Below, one piece after another: positions 44,790 through 44,982 of a DNA stretch of 44,982 nt. The position numbers and the translations under genes are program-made. Position 1 is the stretch's first letter. Every line of letters begins with the position of its first letter. The notes below the pieces were generated by a model, which was not told the origin of the DNA, made no database searches, and saw only the letters and a list, made by a program, of their open reading frames with translations. The DNA is from Bondarzewia mesenterica (taxonomy: Eukaryota; Basidiomycota; Agaricomycetes; Russulales; Bondarzewiaceae), in the NCBI GenBank assembly GCA_004802705.1, contig SGPL01000264.1, forward strand, positions 1 to 44,982, read 5' to 3'.

Positions 44790-44982
44790 TCTTAAACGGT
44801 CCAGCCGAACATGCTTTTTGCCCATCTCCAACGGTCAGCCGAGCTCAGCCGATGGGCAATGTGAGCCCATCTCTAACAGTTCAGCTGGCATCATTGTTTG
44901 CTGACTCTGACAGTTGGGCTGAGTGGGATGGGTGCAGGTATTATGGGCTTGCTTGCTCACTGTTGCCTATCTCTAATGGTTC
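44790..44982. repeat. GCCCATCTC-AACGGTC repeat with hairpins, cut by window end
   Basis: AACGGTCCAGCCGAAC (44795), CCAACGGTCAGCCGAGC (44828), CTAACAGTTCAGCTGG (44873) and CTAATGGTTC (44973) are versions of one word, each of the last three preceded by a CCCATCTC- or CCTATCTC-like word. GCCCATC (44820), GATGGGC (44851) and GCCCATC (44865) can pair in two ways to form hairpins, one of them with a 7-base loop. The repeat runs out of the window. Confidence 0.65.

Noticed and set aside
1..44982. CRISPR array or prokaryotic operon structure
   Set aside because: Tandem repeats here have no unique spacers of constant length between identical repeats, and gene content is eukaryotic transposon relics.

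Overview
The window looks like transposon-rich, gene-poor nuclear DNA of a filamentous fungus, most likely an Agaricomycete (mushroom-forming basidiomycete). This rests on decayed Ty1/copia elements of the type common in those genomes and on a Plavaka-type (CMC/CACTA-related) transposase relic. Both were recognised by eye from protein motifs, without database searches. I see no intact host gene, rRNA, functional tRNA, CRISPR array or bacterial-style operon. Every coding region I can recognise is broken by stops, frameshifts or deletions.

Layout. 1-3.3 kb: a pseudogene readable in one frame across six stops, small tandem repeats, and a first tRNA-like promoter relic. 3.3-3.74 kb: a run with many N bases (poor sequence). 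3.85-4.1 kb: a 20-bp minisatellite. 6.05 kb: a tRNA-derived, SINE-like head. 6.9-7.3 kb: three tandem copies of a 130-160 bp repeat. 7.32-8.44 kb: a non-coding element bounded by ~75-bp inverted repeats. 8.6-11.8 kb: two decayed unassigned coding blocks, minus then plus strand. 12.4-16.65 kb: a mosaic of at least three copia fragments, with gag, protease, integrase and reverse transcriptase pieces, LTR ends, a polypurine tract and a possible primer site. 17.3-20.3 kb: the Plavaka transposase relic, followed by short coding remnants. 22.6-23.0 kb: a 50-75 bp tandem repeat. 23.4-25.0 kb: a minus-strand Ser/Thr/Pro-rich pseudogene with an internal 220-bp duplication.

From about 25 kb to the end the DNA is AT-rich and almost free of CpG. 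It consists largely of degenerate repeats: a 151-bp array (28.6-29.0 kb), a 144-bp duplication (29.8-30.0 kb), two separate arrays of one 50-bp repeat (35.2-35.7 and 38.6-38.85 kb), a ~0.9-kb tandem repeat with TATA-like boxes (40.3-42.7 kb), and a ~55-bp satellite (42.9-44.74 kb). The satellite appears to be interrupted by a 0.8-kb block that still has CpGs.

The genes do not work together as a pathway. The common theme is decay of mobile DNA by C-to-T/G-to-A transitions, as expected where a fungus methylates or RIP-mutates repeats. The most notable structures are the shared 50-bp arrays, the promoter-bearing 0.9-kb array, the interrupted satellite and the inverted-repeat element.
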